Position numbers and translations under genes: made by a program. The notes beneath the pieces are model-generated. The model did not search any database. It saw only the letters and a program-made list of their open reading frames with translations, and was not told the origin of the DNA. Below, piece by piece: positions 56,801 to 64,000 of a stretch of DNA of 64,000 nt (position 1 is the first letter of the stretch; each line of letters opens with the position of its first letter). The stretch is taken from the NCBI GenBank assembly GCA_028583605.1, contig CM053327.1, positions 45,310,059 through 45,374,058 of the forward strand, written 5' to 3'. The DNA is from Dastarcus helophoroides (Eukaryota; Arthropoda; Insecta; Coleoptera; Bothrideridae).

Positions 56801-57119
56801 ATATTTCGAATACTTTGCACATTTGGGATTTGACAGAGAGCAATGTGTTTCCTACGGTGTCCATTCCTTTCAAAGACAACATAACTTGTCTGCAATTGTC
56901 ACCGTTGGTTGATTTACACGCTGATGAAACAATGGAATCTTACATGGTAAACAGTAACATAAAAATAATCCATTTTACTGGGAGGGTCGATTTCAGGTTA
57001 TTGGTACTGATTCTGGATTGATTTACCTGCACCTTTTAAGTTCAGATCACGCCTTTTCTTCTGTTCAAGAATATAAGGAAGATTTAAAAACGTTTATAAA
57101 GTATGTGAATAGACTGTAA
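38850..57119 (+). CDS. DYNC2I1: cytoplasmic dynein-2 intermediate chain 1 (WDR60), complete
   Basis: Intermediate chain of the dynein-2 motor that powers retrograde intraflagellar transport in cilia. Six exons (38850-38864, 38912-40623, 49106-49301, 49357-49645, 56591-56946, 56997-57119) join in phase to 896 aa. Residues about 6-190 are Lys/Ser-rich and probably disordered. An acidic EYEDDFESYESDFE segment lies near 190. The family block KFSKFDSHQDHFWEIYKSEY is near 400. A C-terminal WD40 propeller follows (RHIAFSPTD, FGGFDTGDIAIWD, EEGTVILWS, VYVATNYGIIVHL, FFMAGYENGNINLFSR, LHIWDL, VIGTDSGLIYLHLL). The human protein is somewhat longer (about 1066 aa). In insects, cilia occur in sensory neurons and sperm, so expression should be tissue-restricted. 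Introns 2 and 4 (8.5 and 6.9 kb) are full of repeats. No break is seen, so it is probably functional. Confidence 0.92.
38912..40623 (+). CDS. DYNC2I1: DYNC2I1 exon 2
   Basis: 571 codons encoding the disordered basic region, the acidic EYEDDFE segment, the KFSKFDSHQDHFWE block and the first WD40 blades. Donor GG|GTAAGT splits a glycine codon that exon 3 completes (FGGFDTG|DIAIWD). Confidence 0.93.
40655..40930 (+). mobile_element. MITE family B copy next to a family C hairpin
   Basis: 40665-40825 has family B ends (ATACAGAACTTGTCCCCTGA, GGGACAAATTCTGTATTTCA) and the inner CTGAAGATGACAGCTTGG block. From 40838 to 40930 follows a family C hairpin whose arms meet at CTTCGGCCGAAG with virtually no loop. 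AAGGACTAGTCC appears on both sides of the hairpin, so C inserted into B. Confidence 0.82.
40975..43345 (+). repeat. CGAAATTTCG-core arrays with alternating orientation
   Basis: T-rich orientation from 40975 to about 42475; spacer with GTTGGGATAGAGGAGTGGTG at 42476-42540; reversed orientation (GAAAAAAGTCGAAATTTC) to about 42770; T-rich again to 42960; the same spacer at 42962-43025; reversed to about 43262; T-rich to 43345. The spacer-plus-arms module is thus present twice with a ~488-bp period. The array ends at the Gypsy LTR remnant. Confidence 0.92.
43375..43390 (-). other. polypurine tract of the Gypsy element
   Basis: Minus-strand CCTAAGGGGGAGGCAG lies directly against the LTR start (TGTAACGC), the normal position for the plus-strand priming site. 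Confidence 0.75.
43529..44821 (-). pseudogene. Gypsy integrase region
   Basis: Longest frame of the element (430 codons). It shows an HHCC zinc-binding region (GHLGMNKTLEKVRKRFYW, then CRKCVTC) and the DDE catalytic core with aspartates in RIAIDVARPF and LHSDQGRNF and the glutamate in GMVERFNRTL. It joins the RNase H part only through a frameshift. A 12-base duplication (CATAACGTCCAG / CATAATGTCCAG near 44820-44843) is the likely cause. The C-terminal end runs to the polypurine tract. Confidence 0.9.
44775..46025 (-). pseudogene. Gypsy reverse transcriptase and RNase H, broken
   Basis: Reverse transcriptase blocks are SPWSSPVVLVTKKDGSTRLC, VDYRKLNDVTKKDSYPLPRI and MPFGLCNAPATFERLM. The catalytic box reads YLNDVMV instead of YLDD or YVDD, so one essential aspartate is lost. 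RNase H has FVLDTDAS and TDHSALSWLL. In-frame stops lie near 45697 (between the two reverse transcriptase halves) and near 44985 (in RNase H), each a single-base change by context. Confidence 0.9.
46351..47058 (-). pseudogene. Gypsy aspartic protease region
   Basis: Retropepsin-type signature VQATVDTGAMVTLARRNV is followed by ELILGMNVI, the usual flap-to-second-glycine spacing. It overlaps the end of gag in another frame, as expected for ribosomal frameshifting in this group. The stretch 46026-46350 toward the reverse transcriptase is frame-disrupted. Confidence 0.85.
46983..48459 (-). pseudogene. Gypsy gag with expanded Glu/Arg coil
   Basis: N-terminal frame (48459-48049) contains about 80 residues of near-repeats of the type RRRQEKEQEEKRR, strongly predicted to be a charged coiled coil. 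After a frameshift, 47924-46983 carries a capsid-like region (SFHTYRKQFEAAAKPNHW, YEDLVRALELRFGDQ) and one CX2CX4HX4C zinc knuckle (CYNCGKPGHFQKDC). The coil is encoded by a degenerate short tandem repeat, so its length probably varies between copies. Confidence 0.85.
48588..48961 (-). repeat. Gypsy LTR (5' in element orientation), 374 bp
   Basis: In element orientation it starts TGTAACGCAATG and ends CCCGTAACA, a TG...CA LTR. It contains a TATA box (48765-48756), a polyadenylation signal AATAAA (48643-48638) and long TGAC/ACTCA runs. The following TCTTGTGTCAGAAGCGGGAT (48587-48568) is the probable primer-binding region; the tRNA is not identified. Confidence 0.85.
48756..48765 (-). promoter_or_regulatory. 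TATA box of the Gypsy LTR
   Basis: TATAAAAAGG on the minus strand, about 115 bp before the AATAAA of the same LTR, giving a plausible U3-R layout. Confidence 0.6.
49106..49301 (+). CDS. DYNC2I1: DYNC2I1 exon 3
   Basis: Acceptor GATTTATTTTAG ends at 49105 after the 8.5-kb intron. It encodes DIAIWDTKESISYHQNVSE to FNSTKTRQ. Donor CAA|GTAAGA, then a 55-bp intron. Confidence 0.92.
49357..49645 (+). CDS. DYNC2I1: DYNC2I1 exon 4
   Basis: Acceptor GGCGTTTGCAG ends at 49356. It encodes ICSLEEEGTVILWSVLI and DPDHVYVATNYGIIVHLVLN, WD40 blades. Donor CCAG|GTAAAC leaves one base of a codon completed at 56591. Confidence 0.92.
49711..49962. mobile_element. inverted-repeat element with a MITE B copy at its centre
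   Basis: Arms GGTTTAGTGTTTTTGGAATA...TTTTGTATTCGAAAT (49726-49760) and their reverse (about 49892-49926) pair imperfectly. The centre (49775-49890) is a MITE B relative (CTTGAAACCAAG, CAGGGGACAAG, AACCAAGGACCAG). This suggests B inserted into a larger hairpin element. Confidence 0.65.
49963..50369. other. intron sequence, nothing recognised
   Basis: A 66-codon plus-strand frame (49993-50193) has no recognisable domain or exon borders and starts in AT-rich sequence. I see no repeat shared with the rest of the window. Confidence 0.4.
50370..50700 (-). repeat. R380 dispersed repeat, copy 4
   Basis: Minus-orientation blocks (AGAATGCAACCTAGACTACA, CCTCCAGGCGGCGTGTATAC, CGAAGCGGTTGCTCTCTAGG) lead into a foldback centred near 50600 (GATCTCGTCAGT / ACGAGATCTAAC) that returns to TTGGTCTGTGCATTA. 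Confidence 0.85.
50701..53030 (-). pseudogene. LINE (I/R1-like group) with RNase H, antisense, broken
   Basis: In element order: FKSYKSPGEDKIFP (about 52985-52940), GYIPKVGKRPSARPKSYTPI and YQEGKSTETALHNLV (52883-52587), reverse transcriptase ARGCPQGNVFSPLLW (about 52420) and LGVNPNKTIIVPF, RNase H with VDLDSHTNPQ and WFTDGSKTALEWDMA (about 51530-51600), then PGHKGIQRNEDADQLAR (51265-51215), and a C-terminal Cys-containing tail near 50930. The catalytic YADD box is replaced by DSDN (about 52325). At least four frame breaks separate the pieces. The endonuclease half is missing, so it is 5' truncated. Confidence 0.85.
53197..56378 (+). repeat. degenerate telomere-like CCTAA array with higher-order repeats
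   Basis: 3.2 kb built of AACCT-type pentamers (the insect telomere repeat is TTAGG/CCTAA) in which many units are changed to AACCC, AAACC, AATTC or AATCT. A frequent 30-bp unit is six pentamers ending AATTCAATCT. The landmark ACCTAACTGA/ACCTAACTTA starts at 54321, 54786, 55271 and 55641. The spacings 465, 485 and 370 are all multiples of five. It lies inside DYNC2I1 intron 4, ending about 210 bp before exon 5. Confidence 0.95.
56591..56946 (+). CDS. DYNC2I1: DYNC2I1 exon 5
   Basis: Best acceptor is CCTATTTTTTAG ending at 56590, which fits the phase left by exon 4 (G|AT). The frame is also open upstream from 56485, but no acceptor in the right phase exists there. It encodes YKIGCIESCPFSPLFFMAGY, ENGNINLFSR and NTLHIWDLTES. 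Donor ATG|GTAAAC at 56947 removes 50 bp that would otherwise lead to a stop. Confidence 0.85.
56997..57119 (+). CDS. DYNC2I1: DYNC2I1 exon 6 (last)
   Basis: Acceptor GTCGATTTCAG ends at 56996. It encodes VIGTDSGLIYLHLLSSDHAF and ends KTFIKYVNRL then TAA (57117-57119). The VIGTDSGLIYL blade closes the propeller. Confidence 0.88.
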   Translation, partial: VIGTDSGLIYLHLLSSDHAFSSVQEYKEDLKTFIKYVNRL

Positions 57120-57626
57120 CTATTATTGAAATTTTATTGAATTAAGATAAGTAGAAAGGTATTTTATCTTAAAGGGAATTGTGATATCACTGAAACTGGT
57201 TATAATATATTTATTTTATTTGGTGGGTAGTTTTAATTCCCAAATTTTTAAAAACATATCACAAATTAAGGAATAATTTATGTATCTAATTTTTAAATAA
57301 CGAAATCAAGATATATTTTAACACGAATGTAACCATAACTGAGCCAACGAGAAATTTTATTCGCTTTGATGATAATATGGGTAGTTTTTTTATGAAATAT
57401 TCCGGAAATATACAATAATGAATATGATTTCAAACAATAAATTCAAAAATATTACAATTATAATCAATTTTTATGCAAAGAATTTTAGAAATGTTTTACC
57501 TTTTTTAATTTTTCAGAAAACTAAGCATTTACAAATAAAACTCATCAGTTTATGTGGACCGAGTTCATATCTTCTGTATCGTCTTTGAGAAATAGTATTA
57601 TTTTTATGTTATGTTTTATCGACTCC
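57120..57626 (+). other. DYNC2I1 3' flank
   Basis: AT-rich, no gene. Candidate polyadenylation signals AATAAA occur at 57436-57441 and near 57534. The first would give a 3' UTR of about 330 bases. Confidence 0.45.
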
Positions 57627-57837
57627 TTACTCCTTCCACAATTCTAGATTTCCATTTTTTTTCTAGATTTTCAGTAACCTTCTGTTGATTGGCAATTTTT
57701 TATAAATTGACTTAAGCAGCAAACAACAATCCAACGCAATCGCTGCTGGGGCAATCTGTTATAGATTGCCCCAAGCAACGATTGCGTTGCATCCTTAACA
57801 GAAGGTTACTGACAATCTAAAATTGTGGAAGGAGTAA
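57627..57837. mobile_element. nested foldback element between the convergent genes
   Basis: TTACTCCTTCCACAATT (57627-57643) is mirrored by 57821-57837. Inside, AGTAACCTTCTGTT is mirrored by AACAGAAGGTTACT, and further in AACGCAATCG...GGGGCAATCT is mirrored around GTTAT. The whole 211 bp can fold as one long stem with side bulges. There is no coding frame. Probably a MITE. Confidence 0.85.
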
Positions 57838-58050
57838 CTGGCGAAGGAAAAGCCAATAAAATATAAATGAAAAGTTCCAGTGCATGTTTTAGGAGTATCT
57901 CAAAAAAAGAATAACATCAAAACCAATTCAAAGGAACAATTCACTGCACAAAAACAATTCAAAACTGAAATTCATAACCAGAGTCATTGCTTCTGGTTAG
58001 AAAATCATGCACTCGGACATTAGCAAGGGCATTAAATCAAACAACGAGCG

Positions 58051-58692
58051 TTATTTTTTGGATTGTAAATCTATTGCCGAACCTGTACATTGCCTTTTAG
58101 CCAAAGTAATACTGTTGTGTTCTGGAGGGGAGCTCTTCGATCTAACGTAATAATTTAGTAATTTTTTACAATCGTTCGAAAAAGCAGATCCCTTTTCTTT
58201 TAAATGTTTACGTAATTTTTCAAAAGTCGAAGAAATAGTAGATTTATCGTCCGAGATTCCGCTATGTACTGATCGAGTACCTCTAGGTGACCGACTCCTC
58301 GACCTCGACCTCGACCCGTCTAATTTCTTCCTAGAGGTCGTTTGAAACATTTGTTGGATTTTTTCTACGTCTCTTCTTCCGAAAGTTCGTCTGCTTCTTA
58401 TATGAAACCTGGCCGCTGGAGCCAACAGTAAAAATTTCCCTCTTTTTCTGTATATTAGTCCGTAATCTATTCCTCTGTACAAAGCGTGTTCTATTTGACT
58501 GTGAAGATCTCCTGTGACACAAAAATGTCTTCCCATGTAAGTGCACACCTCTTCTATCTTCGATCCGTCATAACTGGGATTTGTTCCCATTAATAAGTGA
58601 AGACTGAGTAGAACTTTGTAGAAGAATTCTTCGGATGTAATTTCCTTTTGGTTTGCGGCAGAAGAAGCTTCTGAAGAACAATCTTCAGCCAT
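58051..58692 (-). CDS. 213-aa protein with winged-helix-like domain and SR stretch
   Basis: Single exon, ATG at 58692 and TAA at 58051. Residues 20-90 look like a winged-helix/H15-type fold: predicted helices in FFYKVLLSLHLLM, SKIEEVCTYMGRHF and HSQIEHALYRGIDYGLI, followed by a basic wing strand YRKRGKFLLL. Insect proteins with DUF4777-type domains look like this, but I do not recognise the gene. Residues 127-140 are an SRSRSRSRSPRG dipeptide run; 98-125 are very basic. No signal peptide or membrane segment is present. A nuclear, nucleic-acid-binding role is inferred from composition only. It is convergent with DYNC2I1, with stops about 930 bp apart. Clean frame with balanced codon use, unlike the surrounding repeat frames, so it is likely a real gene. 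Confidence 0.75.
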   Translation of the reverse strand: MAEDCSSEASSAANQKEITSEEFFYKVLLSLHLLMGTNPSYDGSKIEEVCTYMGRHFCVTGDLHSQIEHALYRGIDYGLIYRKRGKFLLLAPAARFHIRSRRTFGRRDVEKIQQMFQTTSRKKLDGSRSRSRSRSPRGTRSVHSGISDDKSTISSTFEKLRKHLKEKGSAFSNDCKKLLNYYVRSKSSPPEHNSITLAKRQCTGSAIDLQSKK

Positions 58693-58998
58693 CTTAATTC
58701 ATAACGTAGCGCATCGCTTAACATTTTAGATGTAAATACATGAATAATTTTACCCCACACAATGACATCTTATGTCAAATAAGAAATAAACATGTCAAGT
58801 TGATTAGCGTGTCAAGGGCGACAATGCACCGATGAAATGATTTAAATAATCCTAATTAGGCCCCGGAAGTTATGCCATTTGTCGCCACATTTGATAATTT
58901 TCAGTTTATATTTTTGGTGCTCTTGCCATTTTTCGCCATATTCAGAGAAGGAAAGACAAATAAAAAAATGATTTAAATTGCATCAACCGCAATTTTAT
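58693..58998. other. upstream region of the minus-strand gene
   Basis: AT-rich. CTTGCCATTTTTCGCCATAT near 58930 and GCCATTTGTCGCCACATTTG near 58875 form a short imperfect direct repeat. No clear TATA box or initiator is seen. R380 copy 5 begins at 58999. Confidence 0.4.
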
Positions 58999-59750
58999 TC
59001 TATAATGCACAGACCAATAAGTTTGAACATTTATTAGATTCGAAGTTGGTGGAAACCAAATACCGGTTTCGATCTTGTTAGATCTCGTCAGTTTGGTATA
59101 TCCAACTCGAATGCTAATAAATGTTCCGACATTCGAGTTGGATATACCAAACTGACGAGATCTAACAAGATCGAAACCGGTATTTGGTTTCCACCAACTT
59201 CGAATCTAATAAATGTTCAAACCTATTGCTCTGTGCATTTGAATCCTTGTCTTCTGGGAACTCTCCTAGAGAGCAACCGCTTCGCTAGGTGGCAGTGTTT
59301 CAACTGTTGGTAGTTCAGCTACCTATGATTCACTATACACGCCGCCTGGAGAACTGCGTGAATTTGTGGTTTAGGTTGTATTCTACTTGCATACGACATT
59401 GTTGGCGATGGCCATAGTTTCTCTATGGATCAATAGGTGGTAGTACTAAGAGTCACTCGTTTGACGCCTGTGAATGTTTTAGTACTTACTTGTCGGAACA
59501 TTTATTAGCATTCGAGTTGGATATACCAAACTGACGAGATCTAACAAGATCGAAACCAGTATTTGGTTTCCACCAACTTCGAATCTAATAAATGTTCTCA
59601 TCTATTGCTCTGTGCATTTGAATCCTTGTCTTCTGGGAACTTTCCTAGAGAGCAACCGCTTCGCTAGGTGGCAGTGTTTCAACTGTTGGTAGTTGGCAGC
59701 TAATTTGTAGTCTAGGTTGCATTCTTCTTACATACACAATTTTATAATAA
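58999..59750 (+). repeat. R380 dispersed repeat, copy 5, with 240-bp palindrome
   Basis: Opens with an almost perfect foldback (about 59003-59239): arms from TAATGCACAGACCAATAAG through CCAACTCGAATGCTAATAAA, mirrored from CATTCGAGTTGG to TGCTCTGTGCATT. Two ~380-bp units follow (CGAATCTAAT at 59201 and 59580) with TTCGCTAGGTGGCAGTGTTT and TGGCGATGGCCATAG. It ends near 59745 at ATTCTTCTTACATAC. Confidence 0.9.
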
Positions 59751-59910
59751 TTTATAATTTTATAATTTATCTTTATTTGAATAATGAGTCATATTTGGTC
59801 CATTAACCTAGGCGGGATTTGCTGCAGTGGGAGGGCAATAATCATTTTGAAACATTAATGAAGAAAAAAAAGACATACAATTTGTAAAAAACCTTCCGGT
59901 TAAGTTTATG

Positions 59911-60014
59911 TTAATATTTAACTATTAAACTTTATTACCGATAAAAACTCAACAAAATTTAAAAATTTTGTTGCGTTTTTATCGTTAATAAAGTTTAATA
60001 GTTATGAATATTAA
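59911..60014. other. 50-bp-arm hairpin
   Basis: TTAATATTTAACTATTAAAC...AACAAAATTT (59911-59960) pairs with 59963-60014 with a few mismatches and essentially no loop. Probably a small foldback MITE. Confidence 0.75.
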
Positions 60015-60099
60015 AGAATTCCACGAAGTAAGCGTTGGAAATGACAATTACTTAATATTTTCATTTAATTACATGAACTGAGGGTGCAAGTTTCGAAAA

Positions 60100-62240
60100 A
60101 TAACTAAACTTTGGAAACAGAAAATCGATTTTAAAATAGAAATTGAAACAATCCAAATATTTCGAAAAATGTCCAAATTAAAAAAAAAATTAAAATTTCC
60201 AAAAGTCGGATTTTGTGAAGGAAAAAAATTGAGAATTTAAAAAAAAAAAGTGGAAAAACTCAAAAAATATCTAAATTTTTAAATAAAGATATAAATTTTC
60301 AAAGATCAGAATTTTTACCTTATTCAAATTTTAACAATATTTAAATTTACAAGAATTCTTCCTTGAAGGACATAAAAATATTTTCTTCTGAATTTTTAGC
60401 AATTTCGATCCAATTTTAGAAAATTGAACAAATTTTACGAAGAAAGCGTAATTTAGAGAAAAAATCTAATTTCGAGTTCAAATTTCCAAAAACACAATTT
60501 TCAGGTACAAGTCAAAGTTTCCAAAATTAGACGAATCATGCGAACCAAGCTAACCAAAAGTCAAATTTCACAGAAATTTTCAAAAAAAGCTAAATGAAAA
60601 TGATTTGAAAAAATAAACGATTTCTAAAAAATACAATCGAAATTTAGAAAAAATGAAATGACATTTCCAAGAAGAGGTTTTCTTTTAGAAAAAATCCAAA
60701 TTTTAAAATGTCCAAATTTAGAACAAAACCTCGACAATTGAAGTCGAAATTTTGAAAACACGAAATTCGGAAGTCACGATTTTGAAAATCACAATTTTCA
60801 AAAAAATATCGACATTTTGAAGTCTCTATTTAAAAAAAAAGACGAGATTTTCAAAAAATTCAAAATAATTAAAAAATTTCAAAACTAACAAAAAAGTACT
60901 CTTAAACAATTAAAATTCCTAAAAAGGGGGAGTTAAAAAAAATGAGAATTCTCAAAAATAAGGTACAAAAACTCAAAAAAGATCTAAATTTTTAAATAAA
61001 GATATAGATCTCCAAAGATCAGAATTTTTACCTTATTCAAATTTTAACAATATTTAAATTTACAAGAAATCTTCCTTGAAAGACATAAAAATATTTTCTT
61101 CTGAATTTCTAGCTTTATATTAAAACTTCGATCCAATTTTAGAAAATTGAACAATTTTACGAAGAAAGCGTAATTCAGAGTAAAAATCTAATTTCGAATA
61201 TAAATTTCCAAAAACACAATTTTCAGATGGAAGTCAAAGTTTCGAAAATTAGACGAATCATGCGAACCAAGCTAAAACCCCCAAAAATAAAATTTCACAG
61301 AAATTTTCAAAAAAAGGCTACATGAAAATGATTTGAAAAAGTAAACGATTTCTAAAAAATACAGTCGAAATTTAGAAAAAATGAAATGACATTTCCAAGA
61401 AGAGGTTTTCTTCTAGAAAAAATCCAAATTTTAAAATGTCCAAATTTAGAACAAAACATCGACAATTGAAGTCGAAATTTCAAAAATACCAAATTTGGAA
61501 GTCACGATTTTGAAAATCACAATTTTCAAAAAAATATCGACATTTTGAAGTCTCTATTTAAAAAAAAAAGACGAAATTATCAAAAAATTGAAAATAATTA
61601 AAAAATTTCAAAACTAACAAAAAAATAATTTTAAACAATTAAAATTCCTAAAAAGGGGCAGTTAAAAAATGAGAATTTTTAAAATTAAGGTAGAAAAACT
61701 CAAAAAAGATCTAACTTTTCAAATAAAGATATAAATTTCCAAAAAAGAATCAACGTTTGAAAATGTTGAATAATGATGTATGTGACGATATCATATGCGG
61801 TTTGTTCATGTAAATTTTAAAAAACTAAAAACTTTAAGAAAAAATCCAAATTTTGAAATGTCCAAATTTAAAATAAAAACATCGACAATTGAAGTCGAAA
61901 TTTCGAAAATACCAAATTTGGAAGTCACGATTTTGAAAATCACAATTTTCAAAAAAATATCGACATTTAGAAGTCTAGATTTCAAAGAAATTTCAGACAT
62001 TCAAAAAATTTTGGTGGACGAGATTTTCAAAAAATTCGAAATAATTAAAAAATTTCAAAACTAACAAAAAAGTGTTTTTAAACAATCAAAATTTCTAAAG
62101 AGCGAGAATAAAACAATGAAAATGTTTAGAAAAAAGGTAGAAAAGCTCAAATAATATCTAAATTTTCCAATAAAGATATAAATCGTCAAAACAGAATCAA
62201 TGTTTAAAAATATTGAAAGACGATGTATGTAAGCCTATGA
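60100..62240 (+). repeat. A-rich ~720-bp tandem repeat, about three copies
   Basis: CTAAATTTTTAAATAAAGAT-type landmarks start at 60271, 60984, 61711 and 62158 (spacings 713, 727 and a shortened 447). Shared blocks include AAGAGGTTTTCTT, CATCGACAATTGAAGTCG and TTCAAAAAAATATCGACATT. The sequence is rich in GAAATTT and AAAATTT, like a distant reversed relative of the CGAAATTTCG arrays. There is no gene. Confidence 0.85.
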
Positions 62241-64000
62241 TATGCTATATGAAGATGAGAGTATCTCTCTGAAGATGAAAGTATCTCTCTATCAGTTTCA
62301 GAGAGATCTTCTTCAGAGATATAATTCAGATATGTATTTCAATATTCAAAAAGGTCGAAATTGACATAAAAACCAAATTGTTCAAGTCAAAATTTTAAAG
62401 AAAATATCAAAATTTTGGAAAAACATCGAAATTTAAAATCGACAAACTCAGAACAAAACAAAATTCAGAATTCATCAAAATTTGGAAAATTAAATCTGGT
62501 AAGCTGACTTCAAAAAGTCGCTATTTTGAAAATCTTCATTTTGAAAAAGTGGTGTATTTGGGAAAAATTAAAATTCTAACAAAAAAATCTGAAGTTAACA
62601 AAAAATCTCAGACAATATCTCTCTGAAGATGATGCTGAGAGTATTCCTCTGAAGATAATACTGAGAGTATCTCCATGAAGATGATACTGAGAGTATCTTC
62701 ATGAAGATGATACTGAGAGTATCTTCATGAAGATGATACTGAGAGTATCTCTCTGTAGATGATACTGAGAGTATCCCTCTTGAAGATGATACTGAGAGTA
62801 TCGCTCTGAAGACGAGAGTATCTCTCTGAAGGTGAAAGTATCTCTCTATCAGTTTCAGAGAGATCTTCTTCAGAGATATGATTCAGATTTGTATTTCAGT
62901 ATTCAAAAAGGTCGAAATTAACATAAAAACGAAATTGTCAAGTCGAAATTTTAAAGAAAATATCAAAATTTTGGAAAACCATCGAAATTTAAAATCGACA
63001 AGCTCAGAACAAAACAAAATGCAGAATTCATTAAAATTTGGAAAATTAAATCTGGTAAGCTGATTTTAAAAAGACGCTATTTTGAAAATCTTCATTTTGA
63101 AAAAGTGGTGTATTTGGGAAAAATTAAAATTCTGACAAAAAAGTCCGAAGTTAACAAAAAATCTGAGACAATATCTCTCTGAAGATGATGCTGAGAGTAT
63201 CCCTCTGAAAATAATACTGAGAGTATCTCCATGAAGATGATACTGAGAGTATCTTCATGAAGATGATACTGAGAGTATCTCTCTGTAGATGATACTGAGA
63301 GTATCCCTCTTGAAGATGATACTGAGAGTATCGCTCTAAAGACGAGAGTATCTCTCTGAAGATGAAAGTATCTCTCTATCAGTTTCAGAGAGATCTTCTA
63401 CAGAGATATGATTCATTTGTATTTCAGTATTCAAAAAGGTCGAAATTGACATAAAAACGAAATTGTCCAAGTCAAAATTTTGAAGAAAATATCAAAATTT
63501 TGGAAAAACATCGAAATTTAAAATCGACAAACTCAGAACAAAACAAAATGCAGAATTCATCAAAATTTGGAAAATTAAATCTGATAAGCTGATTTCAAAA
63601 AGTCGCTATTTTGAAAATCTTCATTTTGAAAAAGTGGTGTATTTGGGAAAAATTAAAATTCTGACAAAAAAATCCGAAGTTAACAAAAAATCTGAGACAA
63701 TATCTCTCTGAAGATGATGCTGAGAGTATCCCTCTGAAGATAATACTGAGAGTATCTCCATGAAGATGATACTGAGAGTATCTTCATGAAGATGATACTG
63801 AGAGTATCTCTCTGTAGATGATACTGAGAGTATCCCTCTTGAAGATGATACTGAGAGTATCGCTCTGAAGACGAGAGTATCTCTCTGAAGATGAAAGTAT
63901 CTCTCTATCATTTTCAGAGAGATCTTCTTCAGAGATATGATTCTAATTTGTATTTCAGTATTCAAAAAGGTCAAAATTGGCATAAAAACGAAATTGTCCA
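62241..64000 (+). repeat. ~530-557 bp macro-repeat enclosing a 26-bp minisatellite
   Basis: ATTCAAAAAGG starts at 62344, 62901, 63429 and 63960 (spacings 557, 528, 531); the array runs off the window end. Each macro-unit contains five to nine copies of a 26-bp unit such as TGAAGATGATACTGAGAGTA plus TCTTCA, in which GATACTGAGAGTATC can form a hairpin. Between arrays is TCAGTTTCAGAGAGATCTTC. Open frames on both strands are by-products. Confidence 0.92.

Noticed and set aside
56947..57021. Read-through of DYNC2I1 exon 5 to a stop at 57021
   Set aside because: Splicing out 56947-56996 restores a conserved WD40 strand (VIGTDSGLIYL) and a natural C terminus.
62610..63900. Regularly spaced short repeats resembling a CRISPR array
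   Set aside because: Units are directly adjacent 26-bp minisatellite copies without unique spacers, and the window is from an animal genome.
63621..63983. 120-codon minus-strand frame
   Set aside because: It consists of the 26-bp minisatellite and its flank read in one frame.

Overview
This window is AT-rich, repeat-dense animal genomic DNA, almost certainly from an insect. The pointers are bimodal introns (46-55 bp or many kb), an arthropod-type initiator (TCAGTT), a piggyBac element, Ty3/Gypsy and LINE remnants, and a 3.2-kb array of degenerate CCTAA/TTAGG-type pentamers. A beetle is a reasonable guess, but the species cannot be fixed from sequence alone.

Three host genes are supported. 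(1) The 3' part of an axonemal inner-arm dynein heavy chain, DNAH2-like (+ strand, nine exons, 6170-30574). It encodes the last 648 residues (AAA6 region and C-terminal domain) and its 5' part lies outside the window. (2) A complete gene for the IFT dynein-2 intermediate chain WDR60/DYNC2I1 (+ strand, six exons, 38850-57119, 896 aa). (3) A single-exon gene on the minus strand (58051-58692, 213 aa) with a winged-helix-like N-terminal half and an SR-dipeptide stretch, convergent with DYNC2I1. Genes 1 and 2 are both ciliary dynein subunits and lie head-to-tail about 8.3 kb apart.

Most of the rest is repeats inside introns. Bases 1-6100 are LINE wreckage with internal amplifications. The 10.1-kb DNAH2 intron 2 is mostly an 867-bp satellite of about 10 copies, and each monomer is itself about five diverged 173-bp units. 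Intron 4 is mostly a region bounded by inverted GC-rich ends with a 3 x 675-bp array inside. Intron 8 holds a solo LTR split by a 2.5-kb piggyBac element. The intergenic space and DYNC2I1 intron 2 carry long arrays of a roughly 20-bp unit built on the palindrome CGAAATTTCG, flipping orientation at conserved spacers. DYNC2I1 intron 2 also carries an antisense, degraded Ty3/Gypsy element. DYNC2I1 intron 4 carries an antisense LINE and the CCTAA array. A foldback-containing repeat with a ~380-bp period recurs at five loci. The last 4 kb are nested tandem repeats.

The observations most worth following up are these. The intronic satellite carries a perfect RFX X-box-like palindrome in nine of ten monomers inside a ciliary gene. 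The CGAAATTTCG arrays have a modular inverted architecture. The CCTAA array keeps exact pentamer register through its higher-order repeats. A MITE family carries a hammerhead-like sequence. All alignments and periods were worked out by eye; nothing was searched against a database.
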